A stretch of 64,000 nt of DNA from Daejeonella oryzae DSM 19973 (GTDB lineage Bacteria; Bacteroidota; Bacteroidia; Sphingobacteriales; Sphingobacteriaceae), in NCBI RefSeq assembly GCF_000422945.1, contig NZ_AUHA01000008.1, positions 18,915 to 82,914 on the forward strand. The letters are read 5' to 3'. Under the pieces are notes generated by a model that saw only the letters and a list, made by a program, of their open reading frames with translations, ran no database searches and had not been told where the DNA came from. The translations under genes and the position numbers were made by a program. Positions 1 through 8,702 of the stretch are shown one piece after another. Positions within the stretch are counted from its first letter, which is position 1. Every line of letters starts with the position of its first letter.

Positions 1-321
1 GAAATGCTTTTCGGCTTCATCATAATTAAACCGCTTTAATTCTACATTCCCATATATAAATTCATAAAAACCCCGGCGATGTCTGCTTAACTTATCAGGA
101 TCAGAAATTTCTTTTAAAAGTTCTTCAGCCTCGTCATATTTTTTTTCATGAAACTTACGAGCGGCCATAATTACTGTACCTTCTCTAAAATATCCCCAGA
201 TTAATAAGGCAATACCAACACCAATAATGGCCGAAATTTCATAAACTTCTTTATAGACTGTCCATAATATTAAAATTACGGCAACCGCAATGACCGCTAA
301 TCGGGCCTTTTTTGTTAACAT
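1..321 (-). CDS. TPR-like membrane protein, N-terminal part (cut by window edge)
   Basis: This is an open frame of 107 codons from an ATG at 319-321, running off the left end of the window. The product begins MLTKKARLAVIAVAVILILW, a membrane segment, followed by a second hydrophobic stretch (EISAIIGVGIALLIWGYF) and then soluble helices with paired-helix periodicity (AARKFHEKKYDEAEELLKEI, then FIYGNVELKRFNYDEAEKHF). The helices resemble tetratricopeptide repeats. The start lies 3 bp after the response regulator stop, so it is probably the last visible gene of the hem-kinase-regulator transcription unit. The function is unknown; a scaffold role at the inner membrane is only a guess. The C-terminus cannot be judged. 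Confidence 0.7.
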   Translation of the reverse strand, partial: MLTKKARLAVIAVAVILILWTVYKEVYEISAIIGVGIALLIWGYFREGTVIMAARKFHEKKYDEAEELLKEISDPDKLSRHRRGFYEFIYGNVELKRFNYDEAEKHF

Positions 322-324
322 GAA

Positions 325-1032
325 TTATTGCGAATTATCCGTGAATTTATAACCCACGCCGCGGATTGAATGAAAATAAGTCGGATTTTTTTGATCCGGT
401 TCGAAATACTTTCTAAATGTTAGAATAAAATTATCAATTGTACGGGTAGAAGGATAAACATCATAATTCCATACAGTTTCCAAAATCTGCTCACGCGAAA
501 CTGCTTCATTACGCCGCTCAATTAATAATTTAAGCAGCATTGTCTCCTTTTTGGTTAAAGGGGTAATAGTTCCATCATCATTTTTCAATTCGAAAGAATT
601 AAAATAGATGGTTTTATCACCAATTTTATAGGAGTTTAATTCTTTCAGATCATCACCTTTTAAACCTCTTTTTACCAGGATGCCTACTCTCAAAATTAAT
701 TCCTCCAAATTGAAAGGCTTCACCAGGTAATCATCCGCTCCTTTTTTTAGACCCATTACACGGTCTTCGCTTGTATTTTTAGCAGTTAAGAACATGATGG
801 GAACTTCAGAGTTTTCAAGACGAATGGTTTCAGCTACCTGGAATCCATCAATTTCGGGCAACATTACATCCAGAATGATCAGATTAAAACGTTCCTCTTT
901 AAAAATTTTGAGCGCCTTTTTGCCGTCCTGAGCAGTTGATACTTTGTAACCTTCTAATTCGAGGTTCAGTTTAATGGCTTCCAGAAGATGATCTTCATCT
1001 TCTACTAATAGAATACGTTGTTTACTTGCCAT
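325..1032 (-). CDS. OmpR/PhoB-family response regulator
   Basis: This is a 235-residue two-component response regulator. The receiver domain (about residues 5-120) has the acidic pair E11/D12, phospho-acceptor D55 in LIILDVMLPEIDG, the conserved Thr in FLTAK and the Lys of YLVKPF. A winged-helix DNA-binding domain of the OmpR type fills about 135-232 and ends in the typical IRGVGYKF. It overlaps the sensor kinase gene by 11 bp, so the two are translationally coupled and almost certainly cognate. It resembles the RprY/PhoB-like regulators of Bacteroidota, but the target genes cannot be deduced. Its place downstream of hemL suggests co-transcription with heme genes. Confidence 0.93.
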   Translation of the reverse strand: MASKQRILLVEDEDHLLEAIKLNLELEGYKVSTAQDGKKALKIFKEERFNLIILDVMLPEIDGFQVAETIRLENSEVPIMFLTAKNTSEDRVMGLKKGADDYLVKPFNLEELILRVGILVKRGLKGDDLKELNSYKIGDKTIYFNSFELKNDDGTITPLTKKETMLLKLLIERRNEAVSREQILETVWNYDVYPSTRTIDNFILTFRKYFEPDQKNPTYFHSIRGVGYKFTDNSQ

Positions 1033-1897
1033 GTGCGTTTAGTGTTACTTCGAAAACTGTTCCCGAAGGATGGTTATTTTTTACTTTTATTTGCGCCTGA
1101 TGCTTATCAAGCACTTGCTTTACGATAAATAATCCTAATCCTGTACCTTTAGTTTTTCTGGTATCCTCACTTCCCACCCGATAAAATTTTTCAAAAATAC
1201 GCGTTTTTTCGGGATCAGATATTCCAATGCCCTGATCAGCTACTTCAAATGTAACTGTTCCGTTTTTAGAAAACACTTTAACTTTAACTTCTGCACATGG
1301 CGGTGAATATTTCACAGCATTTTCAATTAAATTGGTAACTACTGACGTTAAAGCAAATTTATCGCCGCTTACAGAAAGATTATCTTCAATATCAGTACGT
1401 ATAATTTGCGAACTGCAGGTATGAACCTGTAACCGGTCGGCAACTTTTTTCACCAGATCAGAAAAATCAAAAGGTTCTTTTGGGAAAGAATAAGACTGAT
1501 TTTCAATTTTGGTGGCCAGCAGCATATTCTCTACCAGGTCGTCCAGCCTTTCGATATCTTTTAATGAATTATTAATAAAATAATGCTGTTGCTTCGCATC
1601 CAGATCCCGCTTAAGAATAGTTTGCAGATATAATTTGATTGAAGCTAATGGTGATTTCAATTCATGAGTAACCGAGAGCAGAAAATTGCGCTGCTGATTA
1701 TGCAACTTGCTTTCTTTATGCAGTGTGCGGTGAAGGTAATATGCACCCACCATAAATATCATAAAGAAAACAGCAGTTTCCCCCATGATCATTGCTAATT
1801 TTTGGGGCTGAGCTTTTACAAGCAAAATTCCCCACCAAAGCATTTGCGCTACTGCGTAAATAATTAATGCATTAAATATGATCAGGGGTTTTCTCAT
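1022..1897 (-). CDS. sensor histidine kinase
   Basis: This is a 291-residue membrane histidine kinase. Two N-terminal hydrophobic segments (about residues 5-27 and 36-56) enclose almost no periplasmic loop, so it is a short intramembrane-sensing type without a large input domain. The HisKA domain has the H-box SVTHELKSPLASIKLYLQ, and the HATPase domain has an N-box (NLIENAVKYS), a G1 box (DQGIGI), an F box (IFEKFYR) and a G2 box (KGTGLGLFIV). It lies between hemL (5 bp upstream) and the regulator gene it overlaps. The stimulus is unknown. Confidence 0.92.
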   Translation of the reverse strand: MRKPLIIFNALIIYAVAQMLWWGILLVKAQPQKLAMIMGETAVFFMIFMVGAYYLHRTLHKESKLHNQQRNFLLSVTHELKSPLASIKLYLQTILKRDLDAKQQHYFINNSLKDIERLDDLVENMLLATKIENQSYSFPKEPFDFSDLVKKVADRLQVHTCSSQIIRTDIEDNLSVSGDKFALTSVVTNLIENAVKYSPPCAEVKVKVFSKNGTVTFEVADQGIGISDPEKTRIFEKFYRVGSEDTRKTKGTGLGLFIVKQVLDKHQAQIKVKNNHPSGTVFEVTLNAHGK

Positions 1898-1902
1898 GTT
1901 AC

Positions 1903-3324
1903 TTATTCCGTCTCGTCCTGTTTTTGTCCTCTGGTACCGCCTTCTGTTGACCTTGCTGAGCGGAAAACAATATCCAGACTATCGAAAATGGCTCTCTTTG
2001 CTTTTTCGAGTTCAATTTTAGAATGGGCAGAAGATACAAAACCAACTTCGTAACCTGATGGACCTAAATAAATGCCCCGGTTTAGTAATTCCCTGTGCAT
2101 TAGTTTAAATTTATCCATGCTAGCCGGATCTATTTCTTCGGAAGTTTTAATGGTTTCCTTATCTGTGAAGGCAAACCAGAAAATTGATCCAATAGAATTT
2201 ACTTTAAACTTATAATTTCTGGCGGTTGCAAAACGCTGAATAGATTCTACAAATTCGGATGTTTTGTTATTCAGATCTTTATAAAATCCGGATTTTAAAA
2301 GCTCAGTTAGCTGGGCAATTCCTGCAGCCATGGCCACCGGATTTCCGGATAAAGTTCCGGCCTGGTATACAGAACCTTCCGGAGAAATATTACTCATCAG
2401 AGCAGCTGAAGCTCCATACATTCCCACCGGTAAACCTCCTCCAATTATTTTACCGTAAGTTATAATGTCGGGCTTAATATCATAATACCTGGCAGCTCCT
2501 TCAAAACCCAGGCGGAATCCGGTTATCACCTCATCAAATATGAGCAGCGAACCTTCTTTTGTACAAATATCTCTCAGGAAATGAATATAATCCTTATCTT
2601 GAATAAGCAGGCCGTTATTAGCCGGCACACCTTCGATTATAACAGCAGCAATCTGATCTTTAAACTGCTCAAACGCCTGCTCTACTGCAGCTTTATCATT
2701 CAATGAAACAACAATGGTTTCATCGGCAAATGATTTTGGAATTCCGGCTGAAGAAGTTTCTCCAAAAGTCACCAGGCCTGAACCTGCTTTTACCAGTAAT
2801 GAATCAACATGACCGTGGTAACATCCTTCAAATTTTAATATTTTATCCCTTTTGGTAACTCCCCTTGCTAACCTGATTGCCGACATAACCGCTTCAGTTC
2901 CTGAACTGGTAAAGCGTATTTTTTCGATGAGTTTATTATTCTTCAGAATAAGTTCAGCCAAATCATTTTCTAAAGCAGTAGGAGCTCCGAAGCTCATACC
3001 GTTTTTCATCACTTCACCTACTGACTCGCGAATTTTTGCGTTATTGTGCCCTAATATTAAAGGGCCCCATGAGCCGCAAAAATCTATAAATTGATTTCCA
3101 TCTGCATCCCAAATAAAACAGCCATCACCTTTCTGAATAAACAAGGGTATTCCGTAAACTGATTTAAATGCACGAACCGGAGAATTTACACCCCCCGGAA
3201 AATAATTTTTAGCTTTCTGATAAAGTTCAGCCGATTTTTCACGGGAAATATCCGGCCTGCTTGAGGTAGATATTGATTTTTCATCTTCTGAACCTGTAAA
3301 TATTTTTTTTAAAGAATCTAACAT
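1903..3324 (-). CDS. hemL: glutamate-1-semialdehyde 2,1-aminomutase
   Basis: HemL is the PLP enzyme that converts glutamate-1-semialdehyde to 5-aminolevulinate, the second step of the C5 route of tetrapyrrole synthesis. The 473 residues carry the family start PGGVNSPVRAFK, the PLP-binding region (SSGTEAVMSAIRLAR, DEVITGFR) and the Schiff-base Lys in TYGKIIGGGLPVGMYG. The protein is about 40 residues longer than usual HemL. It has an N-terminal extension of some 30 residues (LKKIFTGSEDEKSISTSSRP) and a polar C-terminal tail. No alternative Met is present near the conserved start, so the extension looks real. It is the fourth visible gene of the hemA-hemCD-hemB-hemL cluster, 75 bp after hemB. 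Confidence 0.95.
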   Translation of the reverse strand: MLDSLKKIFTGSEDEKSISTSSRPDISREKSAELYQKAKNYFPGGVNSPVRAFKSVYGIPLFIQKGDGCFIWDADGNQFIDFCGSWGPLILGHNNAKIRESVGEVMKNGMSFGAPTALENDLAELILKNNKLIEKIRFTSSGTEAVMSAIRLARGVTKRDKILKFEGCYHGHVDSLLVKAGSGLVTFGETSSAGIPKSFADETIVVSLNDKAAVEQAFEQFKDQIAAVIIEGVPANNGLLIQDKDYIHFLRDICTKEGSLLIFDEVITGFRLGFEGAARYYDIKPDIITYGKIIGGGLPVGMYGASAALMSNISPEGSVYQAGTLSGNPVAMAAGIAQLTELLKSGFYKDLNNKTSEFVESIQRFATARNYKFKVNSIGSIFWFAFTDKETIKTSEEIDPASMDKFKLMHRELLNRGIYLGPSGYEVGFVSSAHSKIELEKAKRAIFDSLDIVFRSARSTEGGTRGQKQDETE

Positions 3325-3399
3325 TTTTTCAACTTCTAATTCTAAATCAAACTCAAAAACTCAGCATATTAATATGTTTGAATTTTATTTTGAATTTAA

Positions 3400-4368
3400 T
3401 TACATCCACCCATTTTCTAAAATCTCGCGGGCATGGTAAGTAATGATTATACTGGCCCCGGCCCTGCTAAAAGCATACATGTTTTCCATAATTACTTTTT
3501 GTTCATCTACCCAGCCGTTTTTGGCGGCGGCTTTAACCATCGAATATTCACCGGAGACATTGTAACATGCTACCGGTAAATTTGTGTTCTGCTTTAAACG
3601 ATGAATAACATCCAAATAAGCTAACGCAGGTTTCACCATCAAAATATCCGCACCTTCTTCTTCATCCAGAAATGCCTCACGCATGGTTTCATTAGGATTT
3701 CTGAAATCCATTTGATACGCCTTTCGATCACCTTTTCCGGGTGCAGATTCTGCAGCTTCGCGAAAGGGACCATAATAAGCAGAGGCAAATTTAATGCTGT
3801 AACTCATTATGGAGGTATTTTGAAAACCATTCTGATCTAGCTTTTCACGGATGCCGCGAATACGGCCATCCATCATGTCAGAAGGAGCAACCATATCTGC
3901 GCCTGCTCTGGCATGTGACAAAGCCATTTTAGAAAGTATTTCTACAGTTTCGTCATTTTGAACATAATCATCATGCATTATTCCACAATGACCATGTGTA
4001 GTGTAAGCGCATGTACATACATCCGTAATCACGAATAAATCTTCTGAAAATTCTTTTTTCAGCTCCCTTACTGCGTGCGATACAATAGAATCTTCATGAA
4101 AAGAAGAACTTGCATCTTCCGTTTTATCTTCGCCAACCCCGAATAATAATACTTTATTAATTCCCAGCTTCAATCCCTTCTCAACATCTTTAAGTAATGT
4201 ATCAGCCGAAAAATGACTGATACCCGGCATGGCATCTATTGCATGCGTAACCTGCTTACCCGGCACAACAAAGTACGGATAAACGAACATATCTTTAGAA
4301 AGCCGGGTTTCAGCAACCATTTCCCGAATAATCGGGCTTTTTCTTAATCTTCTGGGACGAATTAACAT
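3400..4368 (-). CDS. hemB: delta-aminolevulinic acid dehydratase (porphobilinogen synthase)
   Basis: HemB condenses two 5-aminolevulinate molecules to porphobilinogen in the cytosol. The 322-residue length is normal. The start RPRRLRKSPIIREMVAET is typical. The catalytic zinc site is of the Cys type (DVCTCAYTTHGHCG). The two active-site lysines lie in SYSIKFASAYYGPFREA and LMVKPALAYLDVI. It is 37 bp downstream of hemCD on the same strand, within the heme operon. Confidence 0.97.
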   Translation of the reverse strand: MLIRPRRLRKSPIIREMVAETRLSKDMFVYPYFVVPGKQVTHAIDAMPGISHFSADTLLKDVEKGLKLGINKVLLFGVGEDKTEDASSSFHEDSIVSHAVRELKKEFSEDLFVITDVCTCAYTTHGHCGIMHDDYVQNDETVEILSKMALSHARAGADMVAPSDMMDGRIRGIREKLDQNGFQNTSIMSYSIKFASAYYGPFREAAESAPGKGDRKAYQMDFRNPNETMREAFLDEEEGADILMVKPALAYLDVIHRLKQNTNLPVACYNVSGEYSMVKAAAKNGWVDEQKVIMENMYAFSRAGASIIITYHAREILENGWM

Positions 4369-4405
4369 ATCTGATATCCTTACGGAAATTATATTTTTTT
4401 AAGAA

Positions 4406-6010
4406 TTACAGTCCAAATACTGCTTCGGCTAAACCAATCTCATCCGGAGAGAACGGAAGAATGTACTTCACTCCCATCTCATCAAACTTTTTACCAGTGG
4501 AATTTCCAATACAAATCACTTTTTGACCGGGCTCCAGCAGATTATCTGCAAAATAAGCTTCCACATTTGAGGGACTTGTAAAGATCAATACTTCAGCCAG
4601 ACTTGCCGGTACATCCTCCTCCAATACGGTTTCGTAAACGGGCAAATCAATTATTTTGGTTTCAGCAGACAGTGCTTTTTGCACGGTACGCAATGACTCT
4701 TTAGCGCCGGGAAACAATATATGCGAACCATTAGCAAGAGCTGCAAATGATTCTGCGATATCTGATGTATCAATTCCTTCATTCTCGCCATTAAATGCTG
4801 CGGTTTTCCCAAAGCGGCGAAGCATATCTTCTGAAGCACGGCCTAATACGCCAAACTTAACTTTCTTCCCTAAATTTGGATTAAGCTGGAAAAAATACTC
4901 AATCGCATTTTTACTGCTGAAAAATATCCAGTCGATATTTCTAAGAATAAAAGGATCAAGTTTATTGATAATAGGATAAGTTTTAATGAGCGAGCGATCT
5001 TCGATCTCTATAGAATGTTTTTGCATCGCTTTGCGCAGATAACTGCTTTCGGGCAATTCGCGGGTTACAAAAACTGTTTTCGGGAATTTCCGATCAGGAG
5101 AAAATTTAGAAACTATTTTTTCAGCTAAACCTTCGGTGCAGGATGCCTCTATAAACAAGCGATCCGGGAATTCATCACCTTCATTGGCCTTTGAAGTCCA
5201 AACCTGGAAAAGTCCGTTATCTTTACGGCAGTAACTGCCTAGCGGCATGTGGCATCCGCCATCAAACATGTTCAACACCTTACGCTCAACAGCAATTTCC
5301 TGGGCAACATCCGGGTGATTCATTGGCTGAAGTTTTTCAAACAATTCAGTATCGCTTTCGCGGATTTGAATAGCCAATACGCCCTGTGCAGGAGCCGGAA
5401 CCAATTCTGTAGGATCAATTTCTTCAACATGAAACTCAGAAAGATCAATTCCCAAACGCTCTACTCCGGCTTTTGCCAGCATAATTGCATCGTAATCTTC
5501 ATTCCGAAGTTTTTGAATTCGGGTAGGAACATTTCCCCGCAGTTCCTCAATCTCAAAATCAGGGCGAACGGCTAATAACTGAGCCTTACGCCGATTGGAG
5601 GAAGTTCCAACCATTCCGCCGAATTTTACAGAAAATTTGTGTTGAAGATCAACACAATCTTTTAATATCAGCAGTAATTCTGAAGGATCTTCGCGTTTTG
5701 AAACGGCAGCGATTATCAGTCCGGGAGGATGATTTGTTGGAAGATCTTTATGCGAATGAACGGCCAAATCTATAGTTCCGGCAATTAATTCATCTTCGAG
5801 TTCTTTAGTAAAAAAACCTTTTCCTTCAAGTTTATCAAAACTAAGGTTCACAATTCTATCGCCCTGCGTTTTAATGATTTTCAGCTCTGCCTCCAATCCC
5901 AATTCTGATAACTGAGATTTAACAAAATTAGCTTGCCAAAGGGCCAGGTCGCTCCCACGCGTTCCGATGATTATATTTCTTGTCACTTTATAAAAAAAAT
6001 TGTTTGGCAT
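4406..6010 (-). CDS. hemCD: hydroxymethylbilane synthase / uroporphyrinogen-III synthase fusion
   Basis: This single 534-residue frame joins two consecutive heme enzymes. Residues 10 to about 305 are HemC: the start is IIIGTRGSDLALWQA, the substrate-binding region contains GTSSNRRKAQLL and ELRGNVPTR, and the dipyrromethane-anchoring Cys lies in FDGGCHMPLGSYC. From about residue 312 (FVTRELPESSYLRKAM) to the end is HemD, with the typical WIFFSSKNAIEYFF, ILFPGAKESLR and LIFTSPSNVEAYF elements. The first domain polymerises porphobilinogen, and the second closes the unstable linear tetrapyrrole to uroporphyrinogen III. Fusion would let the intermediate be handed over directly. Translation may instead start at a GTG (codon 9), which fits the usual HemC N-terminus better. 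Confidence 0.94.
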   Translation of the reverse strand: MPNNFFYKVTRNIIIGTRGSDLALWQANFVKSQLSELGLEAELKIIKTQGDRIVNLSFDKLEGKGFFTKELEDELIAGTIDLAVHSHKDLPTNHPPGLIIAAVSKREDPSELLLILKDCVDLQHKFSVKFGGMVGTSSNRRKAQLLAVRPDFEIEELRGNVPTRIQKLRNEDYDAIMLAKAGVERLGIDLSEFHVEEIDPTELVPAPAQGVLAIQIRESDTELFEKLQPMNHPDVAQEIAVERKVLNMFDGGCHMPLGSYCRKDNGLFQVWTSKANEGDEFPDRLFIEASCTEGLAEKIVSKFSPDRKFPKTVFVTRELPESSYLRKAMQKHSIEIEDRSLIKTYPIINKLDPFILRNIDWIFFSSKNAIEYFFQLNPNLGKKVKFGVLGRASEDMLRRFGKTAAFNGENEGIDTSDIAESFAALANGSHILFPGAKESLRTVQKALSAETKIIDLPVYETVLEEDVPASLAEVLIFTSPSNVEAYFADNLLEPGQKVICIGNSTGKKFDEMGVKYILPFSPDEIGLAEAVFGL

Positions 6011-6068
6011 ACAATTAAGCCAAACATAGATATAGTAGAATAATTATCAAAAAAGAAGATTCCGCCGC

Positions 6069-7301
6069 TCAGGAATTTACATTTTTTACCAGGATATCTT
6101 TTGCTATGATCATTGGTACACTGATGTATTTCTTTTCCATGTAATTAATAATCTTTTCTAAAACCTGTCGTGAATCATCATCCAAAGCTTCAAGATCATT
6201 AGCGAAAATAGAATTCATTGCAAATTTCTTAATCTCCTTTATCTTTTCTGGAACTTCACGCATGGCTATTTCCACGCGGCGCTGTTTTAAAATTGGCCTG
6301 AATTCAAGGATATTCTCCTGTATAATACGCTCGGCATGAATAAGTTCATCATAACGCACCTGCAGATTTTTATTGGCAATTTCCTGCAAACTATGCACTT
6401 CTATAAAATGAACCGGATTATTTTCCAGAACATTGGCTGCAGTATCATTAGGCACGGCCAAATCAACAATCACTTTTTTATCTGTATCACCATTAAGTAA
6501 CGACTGATAAATTTCATTTGTAATTATAGGCTCAACAGAACTGGTACAGGTTATAATTACATCAAAGCCATTTTTATAAGTTTTCAAATCTTCCAGATCA
6601 TAGGCCTGGCCGTTCAGATCAGCAGCTAAAGATTCTGCTTTAGAACGGGTGCGGTTGAATATAGCGAAGTTTGAATATTTATGTTTCTGAAGATATTTAG
6701 AAATATTGCGGTTAGTCTCTCCTGCTCCGATAATTAAAATACGTGCTTTGTGGCACATGTTAACTTCTTTAAGCATGCGATAAGCTAAAGAAACTACAGA
6801 GATAGGGTTGCGGGAAATATTGGTATGAGTATAAACTTCCTTAGCAGTTTTAACTACCCTGTTCATGATCAAACGAAGATAATCTCCGGTAAAACCGGCA
6901 TCTTTACAGGTAGTGTAAGCTTTACGCACCTGGGCCAGAATTTCTTTTTCTCCAACAACCAAACTTTCCAATGAACATGAAATACGTAGAAGATGATTTA
7001 ATGCTTCTTCTGATTCATATATTAAAACCTGCTTTGAAAAATCCTCCAGTTTTTCATCTGCAACACAAAAATTCAGTGTCCGGATAAATTCCTTTATAAA
7101 CTCAGGAGTTATATCTAATGAGGTTGTAAAAACAAACTCTACACGATTACATGTACCAATGTAAAAGATTTCGGGAATGTCAAATTTCAACTTGACAGTT
7201 TGAAGTTTACCCTCAAGAGTCTCATTACAAATTACAAATTTTCCTAACTCTTTAAGGTCGATGTGTTTATGGGTAAACGCTATGACTTTTAAATCTTTCA
7301 A
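6069..7301 (-). CDS. hemA: glutamyl-tRNA reductase
   Basis: HemA reduces glutamyl-tRNA to glutamate-1-semialdehyde with NADPH, the first and normally rate-limiting step of C5 heme synthesis. In the 410 residues the catalytic Cys is C51 in YIGTCNRVEFVF. The linker SLVVGEKEILAQVRKAY is conserved, the NADPH site is ILIIGAGETNRN, and the C-terminal dimerisation helix is present but short. It is the first gene of the heme cluster. A TACTTTTG box lies 30 bp upstream of its start. Confidence 0.96.
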   Translation of the reverse strand: MKDLKVIAFTHKHIDLKELGKFVICNETLEGKLQTVKLKFDIPEIFYIGTCNRVEFVFTTSLDITPEFIKEFIRTLNFCVADEKLEDFSKQVLIYESEEALNHLLRISCSLESLVVGEKEILAQVRKAYTTCKDAGFTGDYLRLIMNRVVKTAKEVYTHTNISRNPISVVSLAYRMLKEVNMCHKARILIIGAGETNRNISKYLQKHKYSNFAIFNRTRSKAESLAADLNGQAYDLEDLKTYKNGFDVIITCTSSVEPIITNEIYQSLLNGDTDKKVIVDLAVPNDTAANVLENNPVHFIEVHSLQEIANKNLQVRYDELIHAERIIQENILEFRPILKQRRVEIAMREVPEKIKEIKKFAMNSIFANDLEALDDDSRQVLEKIINYMEKKYISVPMIIAKDILVKNVNS

Positions 7302-7330
7302 GTACTGTATCTTCTATGTAAAAACCGCAA

Positions 7331-7338
7331 CAAAAGTA
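7331..7338 (-). promoter_or_regulatory. candidate -7 promoter box of the heme operon
   Basis: Read on the minus strand this is TACTTTTG, an exact match to the Bacteroidota -7 consensus TAnnTTTG, about 30 bp before the hemA start. No TTG is seen at the expected -33 position, so the call rests on one element and on its placement. Confidence 0.4.
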
Positions 7339-7448
7339 ATCAATAAGGCATTTCGCACGTGTCACCCCTCTGTAAAACAGAAGTATTTAGAAAGGTTATA
7401 AATAATGCGGTAAATATGCCCATGCTGATATAATTGCGAAATTAGAAA

Positions 7449-7835
7449 ATGAACTTATTATTAAAAATGAGCTGGATCATTTTAGGGTGTTTATTTATTC
7501 TGGCCGGCCTCAATCATTTCAGAAATCCGGATACTTATCTTTTGCTGATTCCTTCATATTTTCCTTATCCGGTATTTATTAATATTGCATCAGGCATTAT
7601 CGAAATAATCCTCGGGTTTAGCCTTCTGATATCCAAAACCAGAAAATTTTCCGCATGGGGAATTATTATTTTACTAATATGTTTTATTCCGGCGCATATT
7701 TACATGATTCAAAAAGCTCCTTTTGAAATGGGTGCTTTACAAATCACGGTAACAATTGCGTGGATCAGATTGGTCATGCAGGGATTTCTTATTCTTTGGG
7801 CCTATGTTCACACAAGAAACCAAGTTAACTGTTAG
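7449..7835 (+). CDS. DoxX-like four-helix membrane protein
   Basis: This 128-residue protein consists almost entirely of four hydrophobic helices (about residues 5-22, 38-58, 66-85 and 98-120). The first helix is followed by GLNHFRNPDTYL, a typical DoxX/MauE-family motif. The family includes small inner-membrane proteins tied to redox or quinone-related functions, but individual members are poorly characterised. It is divergent from hemA (147 bp apart) and 6 bp upstream of the hydrolase gene, so the two form a likely operon. A TATAATTG sequence shortly before the start is a weak -7 candidate. Confidence 0.75.
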   Translation: MNLLLKMSWIILGCLFILAGLNHFRNPDTYLLLIPSYFPYPVFINIASGIIEIILGFSLLISKTRKFSAWGIIILLICFIPAHIYMIQKAPFEMGALQITVTIAWIRLVMQGFLILWAYVHTRNQVNC

Positions 7836-7841
7836 CAATTT

Positions 7842-8702
7842 ATGATTATAAAACAAACTTTCTGCATCCCCGGATCTGCAAATAAGCCCATGCTAATGGA
7901 CCTGACAAGCCACACTTCTCATTTAAGTGCTCCACTGGTCATATTTGTGCACGGATTTAAAGGATTTAAAGATTGGGGAACACATAATCTGGCAGCTCAG
8001 TATTTTGCTGAAAACGGATTAAGATTTCTGAAATTTAATTTTTCTCATAACGGAACTACGCCGGATCAGCCTTCGGAATTTGCAGATCTGGGTGCTTTCA
8101 GCGATAATACATTTACGAAAGAGTTTTATGATCTCGATCAGGTTATTTCTTATGCCTGCAGTGGAAAAGATTTTGAAGCAGGTAAAATGCTTTATCTAAT
8201 TGGCCACAGCCGGGGAGGCGGATTAAGTATTATTCAGGCAGAAAAAGATAGCCGAATCAAAAAACTGATCACATGGGCTTCAATTGCCGAATTTTCAAGT
8301 TTATGGAAGCGTGAACAGGTAAAAGAATGGCGTGAAAAGGGAGTTATATTTACATTCAATACCCGCACTAAACAAAACACTCCCTTAAAAGTAGATCTTC
8401 TATATGATCTGCAAAAACATCACATGGAGTATAATATACTGAAAGCTGCTCAGAAGCTAACAAAACCCTGGCTGATTATCCATGGAGATGCTGACGAAAA
8501 TGTGCAGCCGGAAAAAGCAGAACTTCTTAAATTACAGAATGCACAGGCAGAACTGCGAATAATTGACGGGGCAAATCATGTTTTCGGCGCCTCTCATCCA
8601 TTTACTGAAACCGAACTGCCTGAACAAATGATGGAGGTTTGTAAAAAAAGTGTGGATTTCTTAAAGAAAGAATTTTCTCAAATTGAGAGAGATGGACATT
8701 AA
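7842..8702 (+). CDS. alpha/beta hydrolase, dienelactone-hydrolase-like
   Basis: This is a 286-residue cytosolic serine hydrolase. It has the oxyanion-hole motif FVHGFKGFKDWG, a nucleophile elbow GHSRGGG (S123), an acid residue near HGDADENVQP and a catalytic His in GANHVFGA, the full triad of the alpha/beta hydrolase fold. No signal peptide is visible. The substrate is unknown; an esterase or small acyl-ester hydrolase is likely. The gene ends in a 4-bp tail-to-tail overlap with ispG. Confidence 0.88.
   Translation: MIIKQTFCIPGSANKPMLMDLTSHTSHLSAPLVIFVHGFKGFKDWGTHNLAAQYFAENGLRFLKFNFSHNGTTPDQPSEFADLGAFSDNTFTKEFYDLDQVISYACSGKDFEAGKMLYLIGHSRGGGLSIIQAEKDSRIKKLITWASIAEFSSLWKREQVKEWREKGVIFTFNTRTKQNTPLKVDLLYDLQKHHMEYNILKAAQKLTKPWLIIHGDADENVQPEKAELLKLQNAQAELRIIDGANHVFGASHPFTETELPEQMMEVCKKSVDFLKKEFSQIERDGH

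Noticed and set aside
3355..3385. CATATTAATATG palindrome between hemL and hemB
   Set aside because: It is pure AT-rich dyad without a T-run or repeats elsewhere. It could be chance in a 75-bp spacer.
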